Shown piece after piece: positions 9,219-17,613 of a DNA stretch of 64,000 nucleotides. A program made the translations under genes and the position numbers. The DNA comes from an uncultured Nitrospira sp. (lineage in GTDB: Bacteria > Nitrospirota > Nitrospiria > Nitrospirales > Nitrospiraceae), in assembly GCA_902500825.1 (NCBI GenBank), contig CABVRX010000005.1, forward strand, positions 62,001 to 126,000, given 5' to 3'. The notes under the pieces are model-generated. The model was not told the origin of the DNA. It saw nothing but the letters and a program-made list of their open reading frames with translations, and searched no databases. Within the stretch, counting starts at the first letter, position 1, and every line of letters starts with the position of its first letter.

Positions 9219-10469
9219 CTACTGATTGATCCGCGCAGCCTTTATGATTTTGTCTCCTCTGATCTGCTCCAAGAAGCGATCCGGCGGGACTGGTGGAGGA
9301 ACAATCCGTACTTCCTGCCAACCTTCGTTCAGCACTCCTTTATGACCCTTCATCCCATTGACCCATTGATCAATACTCTCCTGACTAGTTCCTTCGCTGA
9401 ACGTAACCCAGAAGAGGAACGGCGCCTGCTGAGTAGCCTGGATGCTGTCAGCCATTTTCAAGAGACGCTCAGGTCCTGGATCAACAGCTTTCGATGTACT
9501 TACAACAGTTGTCTGCAGCTTGGCCTTTAGGGTTTGGTTGTGCTCTTCCAACCCAGCGACTTCCTTCGATAATCGATCGTTATCTGCTGTGAGAGTATGG
9601 ATCGTCGCTTCAAGCTGTTCCTGCTCAACCCGCCCTTTGCTCGCGATGTGTCGCGTCGCGCGGTCGGCATCGCGACCGATTGCTTCCAGCCGTTTCTCGA
9701 GCTCTTCCTTGACCTCTTCCTTAACCGTCACGACACCGGACGCCATAGATTCCTGGTTCGATGACAGTTTAGCCATGGCTTGATGAAGCTGCACAATGCC
9801 ATTTTGTTGAGACGCGAGGGCTTCTCCTATCTTCGCCTGTATCCGCGCAACCTCAGTTAGCTGTTGTTCGAGTCTTGCCGTTTCTGTGGGCGGAGATGCA
9901 GGAAGGCTCGCTGTTTGGACGACCGGAGAGGGCATGCGCTCCGGCGGCATCCACGTCGGCACACGGTCGGCGACCAACCCAACGACGGCAATCGCCAAGA
10001 GCACTTGCGTGAACGCGACCATTCGCATTCCATATGCGGGCGCCGTATCCGGACGGTGGGCGACCAATCTGTCGCCGATTTCCGCGATGCTCTTCCAAGC
10101 TCGACCCCAAAAACTGGGCGCAGGAATGAACAACGCGCTGAGCGTTCCCCCTTGCGCGCGGTTGTGAACACAGAGCTCGATCGCATCGGTGGAAATCCGG
10201 AGACGGTCGGTTCTAAATCCATGCTCGGGAGCAGCGAGCCCCCCCAGGAGAACCCCCTCTTCAGTGCGAAGCTGCACCGTGTCAATGTGCTCGACGCACT
10301 GAACTTGCAGCATCGCGCCGATTCCCGCTCCCTCAAGCTCCCCAACACGGCGCTCGTTGACGTAGACTTGAATGGGATCCGATACTCCTTGGGGAAAGCG
10401 ACTGGACCGGCTATTCAACGATTCAAGGAGTCGTGACCGATATAGCTCCAGATCCTCTTCCTGACCCAT
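9219..10469 (-). CDS. Membrane-anchored coiled-coil protein of unknown function
   Basis: The 416-residue protein is not a family I recognise. It reads as a soluble N-terminal domain (about 1-145), one membrane helix (MVAFTQVLLAIAVVGLVADR, about 150-170), a Pro/Ser-rich linker and a long heptad-rich coiled coil (about 195-330, including EEVKEELEKRLEAIGRDADR). It ends in a compact domain (about 345-416) with FLFWVTFSEGTSQESIDQWV. The gene lies 74 bases downstream of the DNA-binding-like gene on the same strand, so the two are probably co-transcribed. The arrangement resembles a sigma factor or regulator with a membrane-bound partner, but no anti-sigma motif is visible. Confidence 0.7.
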   Translation of the reverse strand: MGQEEDLELYRSRLLESLNSRSSRFPQGVSDPIQVYVNERRVGELEGAGIGAMLQVQCVEHIDTVQLRTEEGVLLGGLAAPEHGFRTDRLRISTDAIELCVHNRAQGGTLSALFIPAPSFWGRAWKSIAEIGDRLVAHRPDTAPAYGMRMVAFTQVLLAIAVVGLVADRVPTWMPPERMPSPVVQTASLPASPPTETARLEQQLTEVARIQAKIGEALASQQNGIVQLHQAMAKLSSNQESMASGVVTVKEEVKEELEKRLEAIGRDADRATRHIASKGRVEQEQLEATIHTLTADNDRLSKEVAGLEEHNQTLKAKLQTTVVSTSKAVDPGPERLLKMADSIQATQQAPFLFWVTFSEGTSQESIDQWVNGMKGHKGVLNEGWQEVRIVPPPVPPDRFLEQIRGDKIIKAARINQ

Positions 10470-10543
10470 ATATCCTCCTCAGCTCTCTTCTCTTCCTTTT
10501 TTTAACAGACTCACAATTCTGCACGAGATACGGGCTCGAGCTC

Positions 10544-11425
10544 TCACGGCCGCACCTGCAACTCCAGACGCGGTTTTTCGCCGACATTCGATCCGCTAGA
10601 GCCCAGGCCCCAGGCAGTTTGCATACAATCAAGGCAGAGCGCCAAGTGCCAAATCCTGTAATCACAGCCATAGCCTTGAGTAAACATCTCTCCCCATTGA
10701 GACCGTGAAAGACAGGGATAATGATCCGGCTCGCTTTTTCGGTAATGAGCCTGAGCAACTCGGATGAGCCGTTCAGCTTCGCTGTTGAATCGTTGTCGAT
10801 GACGCTGCTGCTGATTCCCTAGCTCCGCAAGTTCTGTCTTCGTCAAGCCCATCTCATCCATCGTGCGCTGCCAGCCGCTCTCCCGCCAGCGCCGGAAGTT
10901 CTTATAGATGCGCTGGCTCTCTACTCCATTGAGTCCGGTCACAGCGATCACTTCTCCCGGACCCCATCCATACGCATGATGAAAGAGCGCAATCAGCGCG
11001 TCACGGCTGATGACCGCCCGAGCTGCAAGTCCGTCCAAAAATCGACCGAGCGGCCTCAGTAAATCCGGATGATAACAAAACGGCTCCGGCTTACTGTGCT
11101 GCTTGGCCACCAATGAATCGAACAGAAACAACGGCCGGCATGGAACTTCGGTGCGTCCACAGATCAAAAAACGTTCGAGGTATTCGGAGCCCCAACGTAA
11201 CGCAAACTTCTCATGCTCGATGTCATCATTCCACTGGCCGGTTTCCCGTAAGAACCGTTTCGTGGAAGCTGTCGCACGATCCAACAGAATCGGCAGTGCC
11301 TGCAGGACGACCTGATCGAATTCGTCTGGCGTAGATACCACCTCTTCCAGACGGCTTACCGTTGCCGTACGATCAGACATCGTCTGACTCTTACTGCCGG
11401 TGCTCTGCATTCTCGTCACGGGCAT
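10544..11425 (-). CDS. Putative DNA-binding regulator, possibly sigma-factor-like
   Basis: I chose the start at 11425 because GGAGG lies five bases upstream; the ATG at 11452 has no ribosome binding site. The 293-residue product has a helical N-terminal part (about 25-90). In the middle, ALIALFHHAYGWGPGEVIAV followed by TGLNGVESQRIYKNFRRWRE has the look of a sigma region 4 or helix-turn-helix segment. The C-terminal part holds LALCLDCMQ. No signal peptide or membrane helix is seen. The link to sigma factors is a pattern impression, not a family match; it could be another helix-turn-helix protein. The membrane coiled-coil gene follows directly, so the two may act together. Confidence 0.55.
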   Translation of the reverse strand: MPVTRMQSTGSKSQTMSDRTATVSRLEEVVSTPDEFDQVVLQALPILLDRATASTKRFLRETGQWNDDIEHEKFALRWGSEYLERFLICGRTEVPCRPLFLFDSLVAKQHSKPEPFCYHPDLLRPLGRFLDGLAARAVISRDALIALFHHAYGWGPGEVIAVTGLNGVESQRIYKNFRRWRESGWQRTMDEMGLTKTELAELGNQQQRHRQRFNSEAERLIRVAQAHYRKSEPDHYPCLSRSQWGEMFTQGYGCDYRIWHLALCLDCMQTAWGLGSSGSNVGEKPRLELQVRP

Positions 11426-11620
11426 TCTGCCTCCATTAGCCTCGAATGGCATTGGACAAATATATTCTTTCGCTCGCTGGTTTTGTCCGTTGTGTGCCCA
11501 TCACAATTCTGTTAGAAAAAATGACCGCTTTTTAAGGTTTCACGACGCCGGTTCTTCTTAATCCAATTCTCTTTGGCTCTAATTCCGCGCAGGACCATCA
11601 TCGGAGGGAACACGATGGAG

Positions 11621-11648
11621 TAATTATCCAGATTGTCCTGGACAATTA
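11621..11648. promoter_or_regulatory. Imperfect inverted repeat, candidate operator or hairpin
   Basis: TAATTATCCAG (11621-11631) and CTGGACAATTA (11638-11648) pair over 11 bases with one mismatch around a six-base loop. A second, perfect nested pair (ATTGTCC/GGACAAT around one base) overlaps it. The site lies between the divergent regulator and aceE, about 195 bases before the regulator start and 415 before aceE. It is followed by no T-run, so an operator is more likely than a terminator. Confidence 0.5.
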
Positions 11649-11747
11649 CCAGTGCCTTTACGAGTCAAAACTACTTTAGTTAGGGTTTCTAAATATAGAG
11701 GGAGTCAGTACTGACCACGGTTGGCAAGGTCGCCTCAAGCCTGAGAA

Positions 11748-11873
11748 TCATGACGGCGAAGCGCGAGTCGTATCAAATTCGACGCCGTTATCCACTACGA
11801 TAAGCTCGACTCTTCCTTGTTCGGTTTTCTTCCAGATCACCGCGACATCCTTGGCGTTCGCATTTGGGTTCCA
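11748..11873 (-). pseudogene. Possible fragment of a sensor-kinase ATPase domain
   Basis: A 41-codon open stretch ends at the stop at 11748 and has no start codon or ribosome binding site. It includes AKDVAVIWKKTEQGRVELIV followed by VDNGVEFD. That order resembles the N box to G1 box of NarL-type histidine kinases (the intact kinase at 29841-32219 has VTVQLRG... SVIDNGRGFD). The match is short and the expected Gly-Phe after DNG is changed to Val-Glu-Phe. It is best read as a decayed remnant, and chance is possible. Confidence 0.3.
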
Positions 11874-12062
11874 ACTTAACCATGTTCATTTCCTGCATAG
11901 AAACATACCGCAATACTGATGACTTTGGAGTCCTGGAGTGTCCTCTAGTATAGGAGAGCTAGAATGTGTAGGTTAGGAGTCAATGGTATGACTCTGGAAA
12001 TCCAGGTTCTTGCAATAAAAATGATTGGGTGATTTCTCAGGGGGATTTTGAGGTTAGGAACA

Positions 12063-14750
12063 GTGAGCGACGATCACCGCACGCCGAAACCGCAGATCGA
12101 TACCGACCCCCAGGAAACCCGCGAGTGGTTGGATTCACTCGAATATGTCTTACAGAGGGGGGGTACGGAGCGGGCGAGATACCTCCTCGAACGTCTCCGC
12201 GATCGACTCGGCGAGCAAGGGGCTCGGATTTCCAGCCCCTTCAATAGCTCATACGTTAATACGATCCCTGCCCACCGGGAGCCGGCCTATCCCGGAAATC
12301 TTGAACTCGAACGTCGCATCCGCAGTCTCGTTCGGTGGAACGCCCTGGCGATGGTCGTCAGAGCCAATAAAGAGCATGCCGGCATCGGCGGCCATATTTC
12401 GACGTTTGCCTCGGCGGCCACCTTGTACGAAGTCGCCTTCAATCATTTTTTACACGGGAAAGATTCACCCGATGGCGGCGATCTTGTCTATATTCAAGGG
12501 CATGCCAGCCCGGGTATCTACGCGCGTGGCTATGTGGAAGGTCGACTTTCAGAAGAGGCACTGCATCACTTCCGGCGCGAGATCACGAGCGAGGGAAAGG
12601 GCCTGCCCTCCTATCCCCATCCCTGGCTGATGCCGGACTACTGGGAATTTCCGACTGTCTCGATGGGACTTGGCCCGATCATGTCCATCTATCAGGCGCG
12701 CTTCAACCGGTACCTGCGGGATCGCGGACTCAAAGATACGAGCCGTCAGCACGTATGGGCCTTCGTCGGGGACGGTGAAATGGATGAGCCGGAAAGCCTC
12801 GCCGCGCTGACGCTCGCGGCTCGCGAACAGCTGGACAATCTCAAGTGGGTCGTCAACTGCAATCTTCAGCGTCTGGACGGCCCCGTCCGTGGCAACGGCA
12901 AGATCATTCAGGAATTGGAAGCGATATTCCACGGCGCCGGTTGGAATGTCATCAAGGTGATTTGGGGCAGCGATTGGGATCCATTGCTGGCGCAAGACGA
13001 TGAAGGTTTGCTGGCGAGGCGAATGGGTGAAGTCGTTGACGGTTGGTATCAAAAATATACGGTGGAAGGCGGCGCCTTCGCGCGGAACCATTTTTTCGGC
13101 GCCGATCCTCGCCTGCTCAAGATGGTGGCATCGTATTCGGACGAGCAAATCCACAAACTGCTGCGCGGCGGACACGATCCACGAAAAGTCTACGCTGCCT
13201 ACAAGGCCGCCGTGGAGCACCTCGGCCAACCCACGGTGATCCTCGCTAAAACAGTCAAGGGGTATGGCTTGGGAGAGGCTGGTGAAGGGCGCAACATTAC
13301 CCATCAACAGAAAAAGATGAACGAGCGGGAGCTACGCGAATTCCGCACGCGATTCAGTGTGCCCATATCGGAAGAACGACTCGCCTCGACGCCGTTTTTT
13401 CGGCCGCCTGCCGACAGTCCGGAAGCAACCTACCTGGCCGAGCGGGTAAAGGCCATGGGTGGTTCCCTTCCGAAGCGACAGGTGAAGGTCGAACCGTTGG
13501 AGACGCCGGGCCTCGATCAGTTCAAGGAATTTCTCGAAGGGTCTGGTGATCGGGCGGTATCCACCACGATGGGGTTTGCCCGCATGCTGGGTCGGCTGTT
13601 GAGCCACAAGCCATTTGGGAAACATCTCGTGCCCATCATTCCTGACGAAGCTCGTACGTTTGGCCTTGAGGCGCTCTTCCGCCAGTATGGCATCTATTCG
13701 CATCTCGGTCAGCTCTACGAACCGGCGGACAAAACTTCTCTGCTCTATTACTTCGAAGCGACGAATGGACAGATTCTCGAAGAAGGCATCACGGAAGCCG
13801 GTGCGATGTCATCCTTCATCGCTGCAGGCACAGCCTACGCAACGCATGGACTTAACACGATTCCCTTCTACATCTTTTACTCGATGTTCGGGTTCCAGCG
13901 AGTCGGGGACTTGATCTGGGCCGCTTCGGACATGCGCGCTCGCGGCTTTCTGCTGGGCGCCACGGCGGGTCGTACCACCCTAGAGGGCGAAGGTTTGCAA
14001 CATCAAGACGGACACAGTCATCTGCTGGCCGGCGCGTATCCGACGATTGCCGCCTACGATCCTGCTTTCATGTTCGAGCTTGCCGTGATTTTACAGGATG
14101 GGCTTCGACGCATGTACCAGATTCAGGAAGAGCGGTTGTATTACATCACGCTCTACAACGAACCCTATCCGATGCCGGCCATGCCGCCTGACATAGAAGA
14201 GGGCATACTCGAAGGCATGTACCGTTTCCGTGCGTCGCCCAGAGAAGCCAAACACCAAGCACAGTTGTTGGCAAGCGGACCGCTCGTTAACGAAGCCCTC
14301 AAGGCGCAAGCTCTGTTGCTGGAGCGCTACGGCGTGGCGGCAGACGTGTGGAGCGTAACGAGTTATAAGATGCTGCGGATGCAGACGCTCGAAGCCGAGC
14401 GATGGAATATGTGGCATCCGGACGAACCACCACGCCAAAGTTACCTTCAGCGGGTTGTTGAAATGTTCCATGGTCCCAGCGTGGCGGTGAGCGATTATGT
14501 CCGCATGGTTCCCCAACAAATTGCTCCCTGGATTCCCGGTGGCTTGTTCTCGCTTGGTACGGATGGATTCGGCCGGAGCGATACTCGCCAGACCCTGCGC
14601 CGATTCTTTGAAATCGATGCGGAGCATCTGGTTGTGGCGACACTCTATGCGCTGTATCGTCGAGACGGAGCCATACACGCGCAGACAGTCCGCCAAGCCG
14701 CGAAAGATCTGGGTATCCGAAGTCACGACCAGGCGCCCTGGCAAAGGTAA
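12063..14750 (+). CDS. aceE: Pyruvate dehydrogenase E1 component, homodimeric type
   Basis: The 895-residue protein oxidatively decarboxylates pyruvate with thiamine diphosphate and passes the acetyl group to the E2 lipoyl arm. It matches the E. coli AceE type throughout: YPGNLELERRIRSLVRWNA and GDLVYIQGHASPGIYARGY near the N-terminus, then the ThDP/Mg2+ motif GDGEMDEPES... NCNLQRLDGPVRGNG. I prefer the GTG at 12063 (GAGG nine bases upstream) to the TTG at 12048, whose G-rich site is only three bases away. The product starts SDDHRTPKPQ before DPQETREWL, as in E. coli. It is first in aceE-aceF-lpd. A long intergenic region with an inverted repeat lies upstream and may carry regulation. Confidence 0.97.
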   Translation: MSDDHRTPKPQIDTDPQETREWLDSLEYVLQRGGTERARYLLERLRDRLGEQGARISSPFNSSYVNTIPAHREPAYPGNLELERRIRSLVRWNALAMVVRANKEHAGIGGHISTFASAATLYEVAFNHFLHGKDSPDGGDLVYIQGHASPGIYARGYVEGRLSEEALHHFRREITSEGKGLPSYPHPWLMPDYWEFPTVSMGLGPIMSIYQARFNRYLRDRGLKDTSRQHVWAFVGDGEMDEPESLAALTLAAREQLDNLKWVVNCNLQRLDGPVRGNGKIIQELEAIFHGAGWNVIKVIWGSDWDPLLAQDDEGLLARRMGEVVDGWYQKYTVEGGAFARNHFFGADPRLLKMVASYSDEQIHKLLRGGHDPRKVYAAYKAAVEHLGQPTVILAKTVKGYGLGEAGEGRNITHQQKKMNERELREFRTRFSVPISEERLASTPFFRPPADSPEATYLAERVKAMGGSLPKRQVKVEPLETPGLDQFKEFLEGSGDRAVSTTMGFARMLGRLLSHKPFGKHLVPIIPDEARTFGLEALFRQYGIYSHLGQLYEPADKTSLLYYFEATNGQILEEGITEAGAMSSFIAAGTAYATHGLNTIPFYIFYSMFGFQRVGDLIWAASDMRARGFLLGATAGRTTLEGEGLQHQDGHSHLLAGAYPTIAAYDPAFMFELAVILQDGLRRMYQIQEERLYYITLYNEPYPMPAMPPDIEEGILEGMYRFRASPREAKHQAQLLASGPLVNEALKAQALLLERYGVAADVWSVTSYKMLRMQTLEAERWNMWHPDEPPRQSYLQRVVEMFHGPSVAVSDYVRMVPQQIAPWIPGGLFSLGTDGFGRSDTRQTLRRFFEIDAEHLVVATLYALYRRDGAIHAQTVRQAAKDLGIRSHDQAPWQR

Positions 14751-14779
14751 CACGTGACCGCACGATAAGGACCATACGC

Positions 14780-16081
14780 ATGAAAGTGGAACTCCCGTTT
14801 CTCGCAGAAGGAATCGAAGGCGGTGACATCGTCCGGGTCTTGGTCCACGAAGGCGACCAGGTCAGCGAAGGCCAATCGCTGGTCGAGTTGGAGACCGACA
14901 AAGCGACGATTCCGGTACCGGCGCCGGAAGCAGGAAGAGTCGCCCACCTGCTCGTCCGCGAGGGAGATTACGTCAAGATCGGGCAAGCGCTCGTCGAGCT
15001 GGACGGCACTGATAGTGCGGAGCGGGCGGCCAAAGCGGAGTCGGAGAAACCGGTGGTTGCTCCGACTCCGCAACCGCCGTCGGCCGGATCACCCGTGACA
15101 GCTCCGCCGAAACCGGAGAAGCCGGCGCCCGCTCCGCTTGAGAACAAGATTGTTACCACCCCCTTACCGTCCGTCGGCGCCACCATCCCTGCGCCTCCGT
15201 CAGTGCGTCGGCTTGCCCGCGAGTTGGGGGTAGACCTTACACAGGTACAGGGCTCGGAAGCTGGAGGACGGATTACCGCCGAGGACGTCAAAGCTTTGGT
15301 CCGTGAACGAACCAGACGAAGCGACGCGCTGTCCGCCTCAGGCCCTTCAAAGGCAGGCGACGTTTTCACCACCGTGTACGGCAACGAGCGGCGCGAGCCG
15401 CTCCCGTCACTGCGACGGAAGATTGCGGCGAACATGACGCAGGCTTGGACAACCATCCCTCACGTTCATCAGTTCCAGGATGCCGATATCACCGAGCTTA
15501 TGGAGCTGCATAAACGCTACGCGCTCGAATTTAAGAAGAAAGGCGCGACGCTGACGCTCACCAGCCTGCTCATCAAAGCCGTCGTCCATGCTCTGAAGCG
15601 GTATCCGCAGTTGAACGCCACACTCGATCTCACCAACGGAGAAGTGGTCTACAAAGAGTATTACAACATCGGCGTGGCAGTGGACACACCGGCAGGATTG
15701 ATCGTGCCGGTCGTGCACGACATCGATCAAAAGGATCTTTTTCAAATTTCAGTCGAACTTGCGGATCTGGCGGAACGCACGCGCACACGCGAGGTCAAGC
15801 TCGAAGAGCTACGCGGCGCCACATTTACCCTGAGCAACATGGGAGGACTCGGCTCCGGCCCGTTCACTCCGATCATCAACCCACCCCAGGTCGGCATCCT
15901 GGGCGTCGGGAAGGCCCGCATGATGCCGGTGTACCGCGACGGCCAATTCGTGCCCCGCCGGGTGTTGCAACTGTGCGTGGCCTACGATCATCGGCTGGTG
16001 GATGGCGCGGTCGGCGCGCGCTTTACCAACGAGATCGCCAAGGCGTTGGAAGATTTTCAAGGCACGTTCTTAGGGCTCTAA
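14780..16081 (+). CDS. aceF: Dihydrolipoamide acetyltransferase, E2 of pyruvate dehydrogenase
   Basis: The 433-residue protein has one lipoyl domain (1-75) with the lipoylated lysine in VELETDKATIPVPAP. A Pro/Ala-rich linker follows, then an E1/E3-binding domain at about 140-175 (PSVRRLARELGVDLTQVQGS... GRITAEDVKAL) and the acetyltransferase core. The core ends with the catalytic HRLVDGAVGA. It transfers acetyl groups from lipoamide to CoA and forms the core of the complex. One lipoyl domain is fewer than the three of E. coli AceF. AAGGA lies eight bases before the ATG, and the gene begins 29 bases after aceE. Confidence 0.96.
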   Translation: MKVELPFLAEGIEGGDIVRVLVHEGDQVSEGQSLVELETDKATIPVPAPEAGRVAHLLVREGDYVKIGQALVELDGTDSAERAAKAESEKPVVAPTPQPPSAGSPVTAPPKPEKPAPAPLENKIVTTPLPSVGATIPAPPSVRRLARELGVDLTQVQGSEAGGRITAEDVKALVRERTRRSDALSASGPSKAGDVFTTVYGNERREPLPSLRRKIAANMTQAWTTIPHVHQFQDADITELMELHKRYALEFKKKGATLTLTSLLIKAVVHALKRYPQLNATLDLTNGEVVYKEYYNIGVAVDTPAGLIVPVVHDIDQKDLFQISVELADLAERTRTREVKLEELRGATFTLSNMGGLGSGPFTPIINPPQVGILGVGKARMMPVYRDGQFVPRRVLQLCVAYDHRLVDGAVGARFTNEIAKALEDFQGTFLGL

Positions 16082-16116
16082 GAACCTCTTCGGAGGAGAC
16101 ACCACAAGGAGATACC

Positions 16117-17529
16117 ATGCCTGAATCACAGTACGATGTGGCGGTCATTGGGGCGGGTCCGGGCGGCTACGCCGCCGCCTTCCATGCAGCGGATCTCGGC
16201 CTGCGCACCGCGTTGATCGACCAAGAACCGCAACTTGGAGGCGTGTGCTTACTACGGGGGTGTATTCCCTCGAAAGCCTTGCTACACGCAGCCAAGCTGG
16301 TTGCCGACGCAGCAGACGCGGCGAGCTGGGGGATTCATTTTGAAAAACCACGGATTGATCTCGAAGCGCTTCGTGGTCGGACAAAAGCCGTCATCGGCAA
16401 ACTGACCAAAGGCGTGCGGGCGTTGGCGAATAGTCGCAAGGTTGATGTATTCCAAGCGCGGGCGGCATTCGCGAATGCCACGACGCTAACATTGTCCGAG
16501 CCTAACGGAACGAGAACGCTCTCCTGCTCCCACGCAATCCTCGCCACCGGTTCGCGTCCGATCGTTCCTGAGTCTCTCACGCTTGATGATCCTCGAGTGA
16601 TGGATTCTACCGGCGCGCTCGACTTGCCCGACGTCCCCTCGCGATTGCTGGTCGTAGGCGGTGGATACATCGGATTGGAATTGGGCACAGTGTATGAAGC
16701 TCTTGGATCCGGCGTGACGGTCGTCGAGATGCTGCCGCGCCTGCTCAACGGCGCCGACCCGGATCTCGTGAGGCCGCTGCAGCAGCGCCTGCAACGGCGG
16801 TTCAAGGCGATCAAGCTGAATACGAAGGTGGACAAACTGGAATCTCGCCAAGACGGTATCGCGGCGACGCTGACGGGCCCTGACGGAACCGACACGGAGA
16901 TCTTCGATCGCGTGCTCATCGCGGTGGGACGCAGGGCGAACACGGAGCAGCTCGGACTTGAACACACCAAGGTTACGCTCTCGCAAAAAGGGTTCGCGCA
17001 GGTCGATCGTCAATTACGCACGACCGAGCCGACCATTTATGCGATCGGCGACCTCATCGGGGAACCGATGCTCGCGCATAAGGCCACTCATGAAGGATTG
17101 GTCGCAGCCAGAGTGATCGCGGGCAAACAGGCGACCTTCGACCCTACCGTTATTCCAGCCGTCGTCTTCACCGATCCCGAAATCGCCTGGTGCGGCTTGA
17201 CCGAAGAAGTGGCCATGGCAGCGGGACAGGCGGTGAAGGTCACACGCTTCCCATGGGCGGCTTCCGGCCGAGCCGCCACCGTCGGCCGCAATGACGGCCT
17301 CACCAAATTAGTGTGCGATGCCGAGTCCTGGCGAATCCTCGGTGTGGGGCTTTGCGGAGTGGGGGCAGGAGAGCTGATCGCGGAAGGTGTTTTGGCGGTG
17401 GAGATGGGAGCGGTAGCCGAAGACCTGGCCGCCTCAATCCATCCGCACCCGACATTAAGCGAGACGGTCATGGAAGCAGCAGAACTCTTTCACGGACAAG
17501 CGACGCACATATACACATCCAAGCATTAG
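16117..17529 (+). CDS. lpd: Dihydrolipoyl dehydrogenase, E3
   Basis: I chose the ATG at 16117 (AAGGAG six bases upstream), which gives 470 residues; the frame is open further upstream inside aceF. The N-terminal FAD motif is VAVIGAGPGGYAAAFHA, followed by the redox-active disulfide GGVCLLRGCIPSKALL. The NAD motif is VVGGGYIGLELG. The C-terminal catalytic His-Glu pair lies in HPHPTLSETVMEAA. It reoxidises dihydrolipoamide of E2 with NAD+. It is third in the aceE-aceF-lpd operon, 35 bases after aceF, and may also serve other 2-oxoacid complexes or the glycine cleavage system. Confidence 0.96.
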   Translation: MPESQYDVAVIGAGPGGYAAAFHAADLGLRTALIDQEPQLGGVCLLRGCIPSKALLHAAKLVADAADAASWGIHFEKPRIDLEALRGRTKAVIGKLTKGVRALANSRKVDVFQARAAFANATTLTLSEPNGTRTLSCSHAILATGSRPIVPESLTLDDPRVMDSTGALDLPDVPSRLLVVGGGYIGLELGTVYEALGSGVTVVEMLPRLLNGADPDLVRPLQQRLQRRFKAIKLNTKVDKLESRQDGIAATLTGPDGTDTEIFDRVLIAVGRRANTEQLGLEHTKVTLSQKGFAQVDRQLRTTEPTIYAIGDLIGEPMLAHKATHEGLVAARVIAGKQATFDPTVIPAVVFTDPEIAWCGLTEEVAMAAGQAVKVTRFPWAASGRAATVGRNDGLTKLVCDAESWRILGVGLCGVGAGELIAEGVLAVEMGAVAEDLAASIHPHPTLSETVMEAAELFHGQATHIYTSKH

Positions 17530-17613
17530 CAGGTCGCTCCCTCTGGTCGCTTGACGATGCGACGCTGAAATTCTTCTCTCGATAAGGCGTTGTTGACGAA
17601 TCAACGGCATCTC

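Noticed and set aside
14091-14753. 220-residue minus-strand frame inside aceE
   Set aside because: Antisense to conserved aceE sequence; composition follows the opposite-strand codons.
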